From a virus, in IMG/VR virus record IMGVR_UViG_3300042520_003271, positions 1 through 64,000 of that record: DNA of 64,000 nucleotides; one strand, 5' to 3'. Below the pieces are notes generated by a model, which ran no database searches, was not told the origin of the DNA, and saw only the letters and a program-made list of their open reading frames with translations. Shown here one piece after another: positions 38,765-47,347 of this stretch. Positions within the stretch are counted from its first letter, which is position 1, and every line of letters begins with the position of its first letter. The position numbers were made by a program, and so were the translations under genes.

Positions 38765-39409
38765 TCAAAAAAGGATGTTCTGATCTATTTTAGTATTTTT
38801 ATAATGTCTGTTTATAAATTCACCATCGGCCTTTAAAACACGCTCGTATGTCTCTTGGTTGTATTTTGCTATAGCATGCGCCGGTTTGTCATCATTTAAA
38901 GAAATGTTTAATCTTGGTGATAACGGCAGATCAGTTTCAGAAATGATAGCTCCGCATTGAATCAGTGCTGATATCAAATCGTTGTGTAGATTCTCTTGCT
39001 TTCCGATGATTGTCTTTAATCCGTTTGGAATATTATTAATAAATTTATTCATCTTTCTTGAAGCCCAGCCTAATTCACCACCAGAATAATCTATACAATT
39101 GTTTACAAAAATGTTAAAATCATTAGATGCGCAAGAGAAATCTAAATCGTTTCCTCGCCACCCATGCACAGATGATAATCGATATGCCCAACGCGATTGA
39201 TACCAGGTTAGAGGATGCCTAATAAAGCAGATAACGGTTATTTCTAATAGATCTTCTAATGATAATATATTCAATAATTCTGGAAAACTATCATGGTGTT
39301 GGGCCTTTTCTATCCCTTTAATAGAAAGCAGATCAAGAACTCTTCTTATATATGTGCCACCAGTTTTTGGTATGTGCATGAATAAAAATTTATCGGTTAA
39401 TAGCGCCAT
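38765..39409 (-). CDS. Sulfotransferase-like protein
   Basis: The 214-residue protein opens with KFLFMHIPKTGGTYIRRVLD (~8-27), which matches the 5'-phosphosulfate loop of PAPS-dependent sulfotransferases ('PKTGGT'). A 3'-phosphate-type segment follows (VICFIRHPLTWYQSRWAYRL, ~75-95). These two sites are the family hallmarks; the family would move sulfate from PAPS to a glycan hydroxyl. Its place among glycosyltransferases fits sulfation of a carbohydrate. The gene follows the upstream transferase stop by one base. A short size (~215 versus 250-350) may mean a minimal version. Confidence 0.83.
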   Translation of the reverse strand: MALLTDKFLFMHIPKTGGTYIRRVLDLLSIKGIEKAQHHDSFPELLNILSLEDLLEITVICFIRHPLTWYQSRWAYRLSSVHGWRGNDLDFSCASNDFNIFVNNCIDYSGGELGWASRKMNKFINNIPNGLKTIIGKQENLHNDLISALIQCGAIISETDLPLSPRLNISLNDDKPAHAIAKYNQETYERVLKADGEFINRHYKNTKIDQNILF

Positions 39410-39410
39410 G

Positions 39411-40364
39411 TTATAATATTAAACCATTTGCATCATTTGGAAAACCAAGGCCATGTAATAGTCTATATAGTCTGTGATGATAAGTATGGGTTTTAGCGAC
39501 GTAATCTCTTAATCTTGCGCTTTTTTCTTTAAGCTCTTTTTCTGAGGCCGGAGCAAGATAATGTGCATGCAAAGCAAGAAAATCATTAGGATCTTTTGCG
39601 ACCGGAAGACCTGGAATTACTCTTGATAATACCGGAACTGTGTCATGAATCGGCAGGCAGCCAGCCAAGCAGGCTTTAAAAACTCGCTCTGGAATATCAA
39701 TATTGTGCGTATGAGTATGAATTTCAGATATACATGGCGCCACCTTTCCGGTGTTATAAAATTCATTCGCTTCATGCTGTGGCAATTCTCCTGACGATAC
39801 CCCTTCTGGCCACTCCCCCCAGCCAAATAATTTCCATTTTCCCCTAAATGAATTTAAAACAGGCATAAGATATAAATCGATAGTTTTAGCTTTGTATGTC
39901 CATCTTCCGCCGAGGTAGATGATTTGATTTTTTCTGTCTTGGCCTAGATCTGAAAAGATCGTAGCATCGGCAGCGGTTGGCATTGGTATCCAACGCGTGT
40001 TTGCCCTTTGATGCCAATAACTCCATAGTATAGAGTCTTCATCAAAACCGTAACCAAAAACTACTTCTGGTTTTTGCTTTTTAACCCAATCTACGCTATC
40101 TTGGCTTTCATTAATTCCGCCTGGTATAGAAACAGGGCCATATGGGTTAACATGTATGGCTACTTTCGCCCTTCGCCCTTCGATCGGAATGACTTCCCTG
40201 TGGCCCGAGCATCCGATATAAATATCTGGATCAAATTCATCCCAGGTCCTCATTTCTCCATCAAATCGCTTTACTTCATGTCCTTTAGATCGTAAAGCAT
40301 TAACCATTCCGTCTGTAATATAGCCAAATGCCCCACTAACTCGGCGCACCATTAAAATTCTCAT
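39411..40364 (-). CDS. GT-B-like glycosyltransferase
   Basis: The 317-residue protein starts MRILMVRRVSGAFGYITDGM, a Rossmann-like N-terminus of GT-B enzymes. The C-terminal half contains NQIIYLGGRWTYKAK and NIDIPERVFKACLAGCLPIH, the 'E..(K)a.A.G..P' nucleotide-sugar site of GT1/GT4-like and CgeB-like transferases. No signal or membrane segment. It overlaps the upstream two-domain transferase by 4 bases (ATGA). The donor and acceptor are unknown. The fold call is fairly firm, the detailed family less so. Confidence 0.8.
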   Translation of the reverse strand: MRILMVRRVSGAFGYITDGMVNALRSKGHEVKRFDGEMRTWDEFDPDIYIGCSGHREVIPIEGRRAKVAIHVNPYGPVSIPGGINESQDSVDWVKKQKPEVVFGYGFDEDSILWSYWHQRANTRWIPMPTAADATIFSDLGQDRKNQIIYLGGRWTYKAKTIDLYLMPVLNSFRGKWKLFGWGEWPEGVSSGELPQHEANEFYNTGKVAPCISEIHTHTHNIDIPERVFKACLAGCLPIHDTVPVLSRVIPGLPVAKDPNDFLALHAHYLAPASEKELKEKSARLRDYVAKTHTYHHRLYRLLHGLGFPNDANGLIL

Positions 40365-42322
40365 ATCGTTTTATATCCTTTCCGTATTAATAAATTCTTC
40401 GCGTCTGCGATTCTTGCAATGTCGGACATCGCTTTAAGAGTAGTTTCCAATTTTACGTTTTGGTCGTGAAATTTACGCCATTTGTCGCTTCTGGGATGAT
40501 TCAAATGATATAGCGATACGCGACGATCATTTATGAAATTCCCGCCAGCAATCAATCTAGAATAGAAGTCGCAATCTTCGCAGCCATAGCCAGTATATGC
40601 TTCATAAAAACCGCCGATCTTACTGTAGTACTCTTTTGTACATGCTAACGATCCGCCTTCAAAATACGACACGTAACGGTCAAAATTTTGCGGCCTAAAT
40701 ACGCGCTTTTCGCGATTTATAATATTAGTATCATTTTCATCATAATAGCTAACATCTTTTCCCAGATGACAACTACTATTGAACAATAAGGTCTTATAAA
40801 CTTCTGACGCATAATAGTTTGGCACTAACATATCGGCGTCGTGTAAAATGAGAAAATCATCTTTTGCAATATCGACACCGCCATTAAAGGCTTTCGATTT
40901 ATTAAATGGTTCTTCAGGTTCTGCATTTATTAGAAGATATTTCGACGGCAAGATCGATACTGCACTTATGGTAGATTTATGATCATGTTCTGATAATATA
41001 ATGTTTATTGTGGGAAATAGTTGACCTTTAATGCTATCTATTACAGTAATAACTGATGCTGATCTATCTTGCGATCTATAAGGTATTACCACACTAATTG
41101 AATCTGTCTTCGAATCCTTTGAATGATTATATTTCTTAACTTCTCGATTCTTAAATATATTTCTAGCGAATTGTAACTTTTCACTTCTATCAGAAACTGA
41201 AGATTTTTCATTATGTAATCTGAAATAGCGACTTGATCCAAATACATCAAAAAAACCACTAGTGCTATGTAGGCCAAAATCATTGAATTTCATCGACCAA
41301 TCAACGTGTTCCATCCCATATTGGCCATAGGCCTCATTAAAAAAGCCAATCTTTTCTACGGCCGATGTCTCATAAGCGAGAACAGCGCCCTGTGGCTGGT
41401 TATCGCTTTTTAATAAATTGATACCTTTTATATTATATGGTTCGCCTATTGTGGCGCCATAGATGTTTTTTTCTCTATAGATAAAATGCTTAAAATCCGA
41501 GGCTACTATAGCATCAGGGTAAAAATATTCCCATCCTGAGCTAGTTATTTCGACATCATCGTTTAGAATAATCCCGTATTTAAATCGTTGAAGACATTGT
41601 ATAAGCCGATTACTATTACCAGCTATGCCAAGATTTTTATCATTAAAAATAATGCAGAATCGATTAGACTCTGCAAGTTTATTTAAATATTTCTGTGTTT
41701 CTGGCTCTGTACTACAATCATCGCTTATAAAAATGGTGGTCTTAGATAAATTCGTGTGCTTTATGATAGAATCGACTAATCGTTTCAGACTATGTTGTCT
41801 ATTATATGAAAGTATCCCAACCCCGATATCATTGCTAATATTAATGATTCCTGATAAATTATCTGATTGCTCATAAATATGTGCATCTTTAGGGTTTGGT
41901 ATAGACTTCCCTTTGAATTTGTTTTGGCTATCCTTTTGATTTGGCGATGTTGGTACCTTCTTTTGCCTGACGAAATTGGGCCTTTGGCTTCGGATTTGTG
42001 GTCTTTGGATTTCGGCTCTTTGTAAGTTTTGACGATTATTCTGGGTAGCTGGTATTGCTGGTTGGGTTTCTTGGCTTATCTTATTCGACTCTGTTTTATT
42101 TCTGCGTTCTAATAAACTATTCGATTGTCTATTCTTAGTGTGATTAGTCGTATTACGCGTTCCTGTCGTTGGTGCTCTAGCGTGTACTAAATGCCCAGAC
42201 GTAACATATTTGTCAAAGAAGTCTGGCAATAGAATCTTTTGGTTAGGCCGTACCAACACGACTTTACCTTGAGCGTCAAGTAATCTTTGGATATCCTTTT
42301 GATTATTAATATATAATTTCAT
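40361..42322 (-). CDS. Two-domain GT-A glycosyltransferase with basic disordered linker
   Basis: The 653-residue protein has a small N-terminal domain (1-45), a basic Asn/Gln/Arg-rich disordered stretch (~46-155), a first GT-A domain (~165-385: VGILSYNRQHSLKRLVDSI, FISDDCSTE, GIILNDDVEI) and a second (~395-625: ISVVIPYRSQDRSASVITVI, FLILHDADMLVPNY, GGFYEAYTGYGCEDCDFYSR). The second ends with the 'GGF-E-Y-GyG-ED-D' segment of chondroitin-polymerase and polypeptide GalNAc-transferase-like enzymes (Glyco_transf_7C). Both metal motifs look intact. Bifunctional GT-A proteins can build alternating disaccharides or initiate and extend. ATGA overlaps join it to both neighbours. Confidence 0.9.
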   Translation of the reverse strand: MKLYINNQKDIQRLLDAQGKVVLVRPNQKILLPDFFDKYVTSGHLVHARAPTTGTRNTTNHTKNRQSNSLLERRNKTESNKISQETQPAIPATQNNRQNLQRAEIQRPQIRSQRPNFVRQKKVPTSPNQKDSQNKFKGKSIPNPKDAHIYEQSDNLSGIINISNDIGVGILSYNRQHSLKRLVDSIIKHTNLSKTTIFISDDCSTEPETQKYLNKLAESNRFCIIFNDKNLGIAGNSNRLIQCLQRFKYGIILNDDVEITSSGWEYFYPDAIVASDFKHFIYREKNIYGATIGEPYNIKGINLLKSDNQPQGAVLAYETSAVEKIGFFNEAYGQYGMEHVDWSMKFNDFGLHSTSGFFDVFGSSRYFRLHNEKSSVSDRSEKLQFARNIFKNREVKKYNHSKDSKTDSISVVIPYRSQDRSASVITVIDSIKGQLFPTINIILSEHDHKSTISAVSILPSKYLLINAEPEEPFNKSKAFNGGVDIAKDDFLILHDADMLVPNYYASEVYKTLLFNSSCHLGKDVSYYDENDTNIINREKRVFRPQNFDRYVSYFEGGSLACTKEYYSKIGGFYEAYTGYGCEDCDFYSRLIAGGNFINDRRVSLYHLNHPRSDKWRKFHDQNVKLETTLKAMSDIARIADAKNLLIRKGYKTI

Positions 42323-42996
42323 CTGCTTATTTTCACATATAAAGGTGTATAAAGACCCTTTTCTAGATTGTGATATTGTCTAAATCTAGATGGTTTTAAT
42401 ATTATATCCCCTTCATAAATACCATTACCAGTGCTAATGGCATTTAAAGCTCTTTCATCGATTGGTTCGACCTTTATAACTTCTTGCGTCTTCATTATTT
42501 TACTGAATAGATCTCTTATCATCCCAGGCCCACACATCTTATTAATAGAAGTCTGCATATCAACCAAAATCATATCTTCATATGTGGTTCCTGAGAAGAA
42601 ATATTGTGCCTGTTTTACCTTTATCATTTTCATAAAATTAATGAGGATTTGTACGTTATTAGCTAAAAATGCATCTGCCATTATCACTAACTTATTTTCT
42701 TTATCTAAAAGGTCTAGTTTATTACCAAACCAATCAGCAAAAAGGATCATGATATTGTCAGATTTTTCATCCTTTGATATTATGACCGATAGTCCTTCTA
42801 AGATATATGGTTTTATAACGTAAGACAAAGTATCTTTAATGGCTGGTAGGTAATCCTCTCCAAGCATTTCTGGATACTTTAAAACTGCTGGCGGTCTTGG
42901 CATTGTGGCTAGTGCATTTGGCTGGCTAGATATACCAGATTGACGCACTTGAGGAATAATCTCTTTGCTGGACGGCGTACTTCCCTTTCGGCGCAT
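42319..42996 (-). CDS. Unknown protein upstream of the glycan cassette
   Basis: The 225-residue protein has a basic, Pro-rich N-terminus (RRKGSTPSSKEIIPQVRQSG) and a folded remainder (LSVIISKDEKSDNIMILFAD, LVIMADAFLANNVQILINFM, AQYFFSGTTYEDMILVDMQT). AGAGG lies 9 bases before the chosen ATG. The start overlaps the preceding gene by 71 bases; a downstream ATG at 42903 would remove this but has no ribosome site. The family is not recognised. Coupling to the transferase by ATGA suggests coordinated expression. Confidence 0.68.
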   Translation of the reverse strand: MRRKGSTPSSKEIIPQVRQSGISSQPNALATMPRPPAVLKYPEMLGEDYLPAIKDTLSYVIKPYILEGLSVIISKDEKSDNIMILFADWFGNKLDLLDKENKLVIMADAFLANNVQILINFMKMIKVKQAQYFFSGTTYEDMILVDMQTSINKMCGPGMIRDLFSKIMKTQEVIKVEPIDERALNAISTGNGIYEGDIILKPSRFRQYHNLEKGLYTPLYVKISR

Positions 42997-43267
42997 TTTT
43001 TATAGCCTCTAATTTGATGACTTTGGTTTCTTTCTCCTGTTCGGAAGGAGATAGAGTAAAAAGAACAAAAGGCACGCTATTAAAAATTATGGATATTTCT
43101 TTGGTTTCTTTATTGTAATTGGTTACCACACCACACCAAGTTGAAATCCAGCCAGACCAGACTAGAAAATCGCCGTAAGCTGGAACGTAATTAGTAAGAT
43201 CACGATACTGTATGAGTGGTGGTAGAACTACTTCACGCGATTTTGGTTCTGGTAAGTTTGTGGCCAT
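42926..43267 (-). CDS. Small unknown protein (SH3-like barrel pattern)
   Basis: About 113 residues from the ATG at 43267. It has a beta-rich core (VPAYGDFLVWSGWISTWCGV, NKETKEISIIFNSVPFVLFT) that looks like a small barrel, then a charged helix (KETKVIKLEAIKNAPKGK). It overlaps both neighbours (35 bases before, 71 after), as is usual in this compact block. No function can be assigned. Confidence 0.62.
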   Translation of the reverse strand: MATNLPEPKSREVVLPPLIQYRDLTNYVPAYGDFLVWSGWISTWCGVVTNYNKETKEISIIFNSVPFVLFTLSPSEQEKETKVIKLEAIKNAPKGKYAVQQRDYSSSASIWYI

Positions 43268-43739
43268 AAATCTCATAGTTGTATTGATAACCGTCTTCTA
43301 ATTTCCAAGTTATCAAAAGACCTTCTCTTGCTGCCCCCAACCAATGACTGATCAAATTATCTACCCAAGCTCTCATGGTGGTGCGATCTAACATTCTTGC
43401 TGGCTTTACTTCGATACCATTTACCATTGTCACGATTGGTTCTTCTTCAGAAATCTCGATAGTCTTTCTGACTATCTCCATACCTTCGATAAGATATTCG
43501 CGTCTCGTCTTTGATCTCGTTTTAGCAGTGACTTGGTAACGCTGATTAGGATTACCGTTTGGCACATCCATAAGCGTCACTATATCTATGTCTTTACTCG
43601 CTACTGATCTTGCAGGATCTAAATCTGATAGAATTATCTTAATATCATCGACAGTCCTAACCACCGTCGGTCTCATAACCTCTGGCGATAGCCGCAAATC
43701 TTCTCTGCTTTTTAACTGTTCTATTTCATCCATCTTCAT
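43233..43739 (-). CDS. Unknown protein
   Basis: The 168-residue protein is charged and has predicted strands followed by helices (VVRTVDDIKIILSDLDPARS, NQRYQVTAKTRSKTRREYLI, TTMRAWVDNLISHWLGAARE). AAGGG stands three bases before the chosen ATG, and a second ATG two codons later is possible. It overlaps the stop of the membrane-protein gene by 14 bases. I see no known motif. Confidence 0.66.
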   Translation of the reverse strand: MKMDEIEQLKSREDLRLSPEVMRPTVVRTVDDIKIILSDLDPARSVASKDIDIVTLMDVPNGNPNQRYQVTAKTRSKTRREYLIEGMEIVRKTIEISEEEPIVTMVNGIEVKPARMLDRTTMRAWVDNLISHWLGAAREGLLITWKLEDGYQYNYEIYGHKLTRTKIA

Positions 43740-44145
43740 TGACCCTTTTGTACCCGAGATTTATTTCGAAATATTTCGCTCTTCCTCTTCTAGCATATTC
43801 AAAGAGCACATGATAAAAATTAGCAAAGCCGTGCACCACGAATACCATAATAATATAATTCAGATAAAAGTTTTCATTTATTAAAGCTGGCGTCAACCAA
43901 GACAAAGAAATACTTACCCATACCGACATACAGTAGCCGCATTGAAACACACTATCCAAGAACCACCACAGTCCATAGTTAGAAATGCTAGTTATGTTTT
44001 TATCTCTTAAGATATCTCTAAATGGTTGGACCAACTTACTAGCAACTAATATCTCGGTAATTCTCTCGGCGGCAACACTAATTAGTGCTAGGCAAATTAA
44101 ATCTGCTATCACGATAAGATTTTCCTGCAGTTGTTGTTCGAACAT
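43726..44145 (-). CDS. Small membrane protein, DUF1360-like
   Basis: The 139-residue protein has at least three probable membrane helices (~8-30, ~62-85, ~92-115). It carries FLDSVFQCGYCMSVWVSISL, where CxxC before a membrane helix resembles the DUF1360 family found in phages and bacteria. Charged residues follow the last helix (FEYARRGRAKYFEINLGYKR), placing the C-terminus probably in the cytoplasm. It overlaps the zinc-ribbon gene by 37 bases. Role unknown; DUF1360 proteins have no settled function. Confidence 0.72.
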   Translation of the reverse strand: MFEQQLQENLIVIADLICLALISVAAERITEILVASKLVQPFRDILRDKNITSISNYGLWWFLDSVFQCGYCMSVWVSISLSWLTPALINENFYLNYIIMVFVVHGFANFYHVLFEYARRGRAKYFEINLGYKRVNEDG

Positions 44146-44375
44146 TGAATTCTTTGACGTCCAGAAATATTTACACGAATTGTATGGCTATCGCATTTTG
44201 GGCACTTAATGATGTTAGGTGCCGCAACTGATGCCATAGGCACGATCTCTGGCCTAGAAGCGCTTTTAAGCTGTATGACTCTCTGCGGCCGATTTTGCTC
44301 GGCAGCCTGTGGTCTAACTTGTTCGGTCACTGGTTGTGACCTTTGCACTCCGCTTGATCCGCATCCACATCCCAT
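44109..44375 (-). CDS. Small zinc-ribbon protein starting MGCGCG
   Basis: The 88-residue protein starts MGCGCGSSG, has a flexible Gln/Arg/Pro-rich middle and ends in a zinc ribbon: KCPKCDSHTIRVNISGRQR, then CSNNNCRK (CxxC...CxxxxC). Zinc ribbons of this size bind DNA, RNA or proteins. It begins 2 bases after the 49-residue gene, whose start MGCCG is similar. Role unknown, perhaps a transcription or replication accessory factor. Confidence 0.7.
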   Translation of the reverse strand: MGCGCGSSGVQRSQPVTEQVRPQAAEQNRPQRVIQLKSASRPEIVPMASVAAPNIIKCPKCDSHTIRVNISGRQRIQCSNNNCRKILS

Positions 44376-44377
44376 AA

Positions 44378-44527
44378 TTACACCCTATGCCTATCGATTT
44401 TGGTCGGGTATTTTGGTGGTGTTTTTCTGACATCTAAACGATCAATCACTGGTTTATGTTTAGCTGCAGACACCCTCTCGATATTATTAATCGGTATTAC
44501 TCTGGTTTTATGTCCGCAGCAGCCCAT
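44378..44527 (-). CDS. 49-residue protein starting MGCCG
   Basis: This short frame begins with ATG at 44527 after AGGAGA and ends at TAA (44380-44378), 2 bases before the next ATG. The protein reads MGCCGHKTRVIPINNIER, then a basic stretch (SAAKHKPVIDRLDVRKTPPK) and KIDRHRV. The good ribosome site and exact fit between neighbours support it. The start resembles that of the next gene (MGCGCG), suggesting a shared short motif or an old duplication. Function unknown. Confidence 0.6.
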   Translation of the reverse strand: MGCCGHKTRVIPINNIERVSAAKHKPVIDRLDVRKTPPKYPTKIDRHRV

Positions 44528-44542
44528 GAAGTTCTCCTATTT

Positions 44543-45214
44543 TTATGTTTCCACGAAAAATGAAGTGGGGTCAATGTTGGATGCAAAATCCTTCCATCTA
44601 CAGAAATACAAAGATGGTAATTGTAGAGACTCAAAGACCTTATTATTTTTGGAGTGGCTAACGTTTAGGGATATTTTGGGCGCGATATGGTAATACCCAT
44701 ATGAAATACTCGGGAACCAAATCGGTTGATTTACTTCTAAAGATTTAGCATAATTTGCAGCTGCTAAAACACTGGGCTTTAAGATGTTATATAAGAACAA
44801 TCGCTGGTCAACAGCGACCCAATCAAAGTTGGCGTGAGGCTTAAAAAATAGCATCGGAAAAAATAATCGTTTAAATACTGTTTCTAATATAGTGCAATCA
44901 TATGTTGCTTGGTGCCACCAACTTGTAAAGATCGTAGTTTCATGGCTACTTAACAATGCGTCAAGACTGAAACCATGGCCAGATTTGGCCTCAATGGAGC
45001 AATGTACCATCCCTTTCACAGGTATAACATCAGCAGTGGATTCACGTTCGACCACTGTTGCGTCTCGACCTTCGACTCTTCGCCTTCTGAACTCGACTCC
45101 TGTCCAGTCAGTTAAAAGGTGAGCTACTCGCCGTTCTAATGTCTTACCTTTTCTAACATTAGATTTACCTATTCTCGACCTGTCCGGTTTTTTCGTCGTT
45201 TCTTCTTCTGGCAT
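44543..45214 (-). CDS. PD-(D/E)XK-type nuclease, resolvase-like
   Basis: The 223-residue protein has a pattern typical of the PD-(D/E)XK fold: GKSNVRKGKTLERRVAHLLT (Glu in the first helix), STADVIPV (catalytic Asp) and HCSIEAKSG (ExK), spaced as in phage Holliday-junction resolvases and Vsr/RecB-like nucleases. The C-terminal half is not recognised. It lies close to the SSB gene and other recombination genes, which fits a DNA-processing role. The nuclease call is likely; the substrate is inferred. Confidence 0.75.
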   Translation of the reverse strand: MPEEETTKKPDRSRIGKSNVRKGKTLERRVAHLLTDWTGVEFRRRRVEGRDATVVERESTADVIPVKGMVHCSIEAKSGHGFSLDALLSSHETTIFTSWWHQATYDCTILETVFKRLFFPMLFFKPHANFDWVAVDQRLFLYNILKPSVLAAANYAKSLEVNQPIWFPSISYGYYHIAPKISLNVSHSKNNKVFESLQLPSLYFCRWKDFASNIDPTSFFVET

Positions 45215-45317
45215 TTGGCGCTAGCCTTCACGGGGATTCCGTAGTATAATAGATAATATATTCCGCCATCAGTTGTTACCAATGATACAATACGGAAGTA
45301 ATTCTTAATTACTTACA

Positions 45318-45593
45318 TCAAGCGGAATTGACTTGTGATTGATTATATGTGATTATAATTGATTGGTCGATATGACTGACTACGAAGTTATCGTCTGCCT
45401 CTAACTTAATAAAATCCTTCATCGTAGGATAACCAGACGAATTAGGAACTGCGGCGTCAGGGATAACCAAAAATTCCATGCTTGTGGATTTCATGGTATT
45501 GATAGAAGCGCTGGGACCGCTTTTGTCGATCCTAGCGCCGTTGATATCAACTGTGAATAAACCCAAACGTACAAAATGTACACCAATAGCCAT
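45318..45593 (-). CDS. Small unknown protein downstream of the SSB gene
   Basis: The 91-residue protein looks beta-rich (VHFVRLGLFTVDINGARI, FVVSHIDQSIIITYNQSQV). It follows the SSB gene by 11 bases, with AAGAGG before the ATG, so it is probably co-transcribed. After its stop lie about 100 bases without a gene, containing a weak AT-rich palindrome (45296-45314). No known motif. Confidence 0.65.
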   Translation of the reverse strand: MAIGVHFVRLGLFTVDINGARIDKSGPSASINTMKSTSMEFLVIPDAAVPNSSGYPTMKDFIKLEADDNFVVSHIDQSIIITYNQSQVNSA

Positions 45594-45604
45594 TGTCGGA
45601 CCTC

Positions 45605-46558
45605 TTAATCGTCATTAAGCTGCCCAAGCAGATTATCGATTTCCGTATCGGAAGTCGCACTGTTGGGTTTACTTATTTTTTCCCCTGCACCCTTTGCTGG
45701 TGCTGGCTTCGCTGGTGTTTTACCTTCCAACTCATCAACATCAAAACTAGTATCAGCCTTGTTGTTGCTAGGAGGGGTATATTCATCACCATTGATAACA
45801 CTATTAAGGAGTGATTTAAGAGCATCAGCGTCAGGCATCTGGACCTTTTCCCAAAGATTTACTCTAAGCTTTAGAAGGGCCGCTAACCCTTTAGGATTAG
45901 GCTTACCGTCAGCATCGACGACCATTGGGCCTGATTTTTCTTTTCTAAAAGCGCTGGTAGCATAGCTATTATTCTTGCCCTGTTTAAGGACAGATAATTC
46001 AAATAAACTACCATTGTTTTCATCAAAGAAAGCACCAAATGCTTCTGGCTCATCTGGGTCGCCACAATCCTCACGCTCTAGTGCCTGAGACCATAGCTTA
46101 AAACAGGTAGAGGTGGCATTAAAGAATTTTACCTTGCCTCTGAGCTCTTCTGGATTACCTTTCCAGTTGGTGAAGTAGACATTAACAAGATAATTCTCAG
46201 AAGGCATCCAATCGGATCGGATCTTTCGTCTCTTGTCTTCGTCTTTCTCATCACGCATTTGATCAAACCCGAACTGGCAGACTGGGCATTTTTCAGCCGA
46301 TCCTGCTGCTCTAGGGCATGGGTGGGGGCGATTATTTATCCAATGTGAACCATGTTTTATATAAAACAAGTCCATCGCTTTTTTCACCACACCGCTTTTA
46401 AGAGCATCACCTTCAAGAAGCGGCGGCAAAACATAGAATCTATATTTAATAGGCTCTGTCGTGCTTTCGTTCTTTTTGGGGCGGAATTCATCCGCATCCA
46501 TTTGCTTTCCAGTCATCTGATTTAACTTTTTGCGCATTGCATCAATATCGTATGCCAT
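45605..46558 (-). CDS. Single-stranded DNA-binding protein, gp32-type
   Basis: The 317-residue protein has a zinc site inside the OB region with Cys81, Cys91 and Cys94 (CPRAAGSAEKCPVC), matching the C-x9-C-x2-C of T4 gp32, and a nearby His (69 or 72). The first 20 residues (YDIDAMRKKLNQMTGK) resemble the basic cooperativity region. The last ~60 residues are a Pro/Lys-rich linker and an acidic tail (IDNLLGQLNDD), which in the family docks replication and recombination partners. It would coat ssDNA at the phage fork. AAGGTG precedes the ATG. Confidence 0.88.
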   Translation of the reverse strand: MAYDIDAMRKKLNQMTGKQMDADEFRPKKNESTTEPIKYRFYVLPPLLEGDALKSGVVKKAMDLFYIKHGSHWINNRPHPCPRAAGSAEKCPVCQFGFDQMRDEKDEDKRRKIRSDWMPSENYLVNVYFTNWKGNPEELRGKVKFFNATSTCFKLWSQALEREDCGDPDEPEAFGAFFDENNGSLFELSVLKQGKNNSYATSAFRKEKSGPMVVDADGKPNPKGLAALLKLRVNLWEKVQMPDADALKSLLNSVINGDEYTPPSNNKADTSFDVDELEGKTPAKPAPAKGAGEKISKPNSATSDTEIDNLLGQLNDD

Positions 46559-46566
46559 ATTGCACC

Positions 46567-47085
46567 TTATCTTTCTAATTTTTTAAAACCAGCCAGTGTT
46601 CTTGCCAATTCGGCTTTCATTTTTATAGCTTCGACCATGTTATACAGCTTACCGGCTTTCATCTGTATTTCACTATACGAGATCTCGGCTTTGGTTAATA
46701 ATGTATCAGCTTCAACGATACTTTTAATCTGATCAACAGTCAATTTTACATTATTTGTCCTAGCTTCTTCCAGAACCGCTTTTGTCGCTTCGGCCCTCCT
46801 TACTTTGAGTTTACGTTCAGCGATCGCCACGCCTAATCTAACTTCTGAATACACTGCAGACCAAAAGGCGAATTGGGCTGGAATATCACAGATATTCTCT
46901 TCGAGAGTCTCATAATCTATGTCGACATTTGCCAACATATCGACAGTGATTACCTTATAGACGGGTTTATTATTTTCATCAAGCCTCTCGATAACTTGAA
47001 GCTTTACATTGAATTTAAACAATGATGAATTAATAAGCTCGCGGGGCACATTAGCCAGTACCCAATCACGGTTCTCGTTTTCCAT
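46567..47085 (-). CDS. Helical protein beside the SSB gene, possible recombination mediator
   Basis: The 172-residue protein has an alpha/beta start (KFNVKLQVIERLDENNKPVY) and then a long helical section (FAFWSAVYSEVRLGVAIAER, then IKSIVEADTLLTKAEISYSE and GKLYNMVEAIKMKAELARTL). A tryptophan-initiated helical core followed by a helical 'D-L-K' stretch is like UvsY-type recombination mediators of T4-related phages, and the place next to SSB supports this. Sequence similarity is weak and I would not name it uvsY. Lies 8 bases upstream of the SSB start. Confidence 0.6.
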   Translation of the reverse strand: MENENRDWVLANVPRELINSSLFKFNVKLQVIERLDENNKPVYKVITVDMLANVDIDYETLEENICDIPAQFAFWSAVYSEVRLGVAIAERKLKVRRAEATKAVLEEARTNNVKLTVDQIKSIVEADTLLTKAEISYSEIQMKAGKLYNMVEAIKMKAELARTLAGFKKLER

Positions 47086-47347
47086 CGTTGAATAATTCCT
47101 TGTTAAAACCTACCGTCTTATTCTTTGGTAATACATCATCACTATTAGATGATTTATCTCCAGACCAATTACCCCTACTAAATGATTTATTAGTAATTTC
47201 GTTAACGATACTATTCCTGATCGTTTTCCTTATATGTTCTTTGCGCCCTTCGTCGAAGCGGCGTTGTGCCTCGATTTTACGTTTTGCTCGCAAAAGAGAC
47301 TTTTCCTTAGCTCTCTGACGTATCTTCTGCAGTTTCTTGTTGTTCAT
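47066..47347 (-). CDS. Small, very basic protein
   Basis: About 93 residues from the ATG at 47347, chosen over a start 16 codons upstream that overlaps the polymerase-like gene further. The N-terminal half is a lysine/arginine-rich helix (KKLQKIRQRAKEKSLLRAKR), likely to bind nucleic acid. The rest is polar (SNSDDVLPKNKTVGFNKELF). It overlaps both neighbours (41 and 20 bases). Probably an accessory protein of the replication block. Confidence 0.6.
   Translation of the reverse strand: MNNKKLQKIRQRAKEKSLLRAKRKIEAQRRFDEGRKEHIRKTIRNSIVNEITNKSFSRGNWSGDKSSNSDDVLPKNKTVGFNKELFNDGKREP

Noticed and set aside
45215-45317. tRNA or terminator in the gap after the nuclease/SSB genes
   Set aside because: Only an AT-rich 8-base palindrome (45296-45314) is seen, with no cloverleaf and no T-run after a GC stem.
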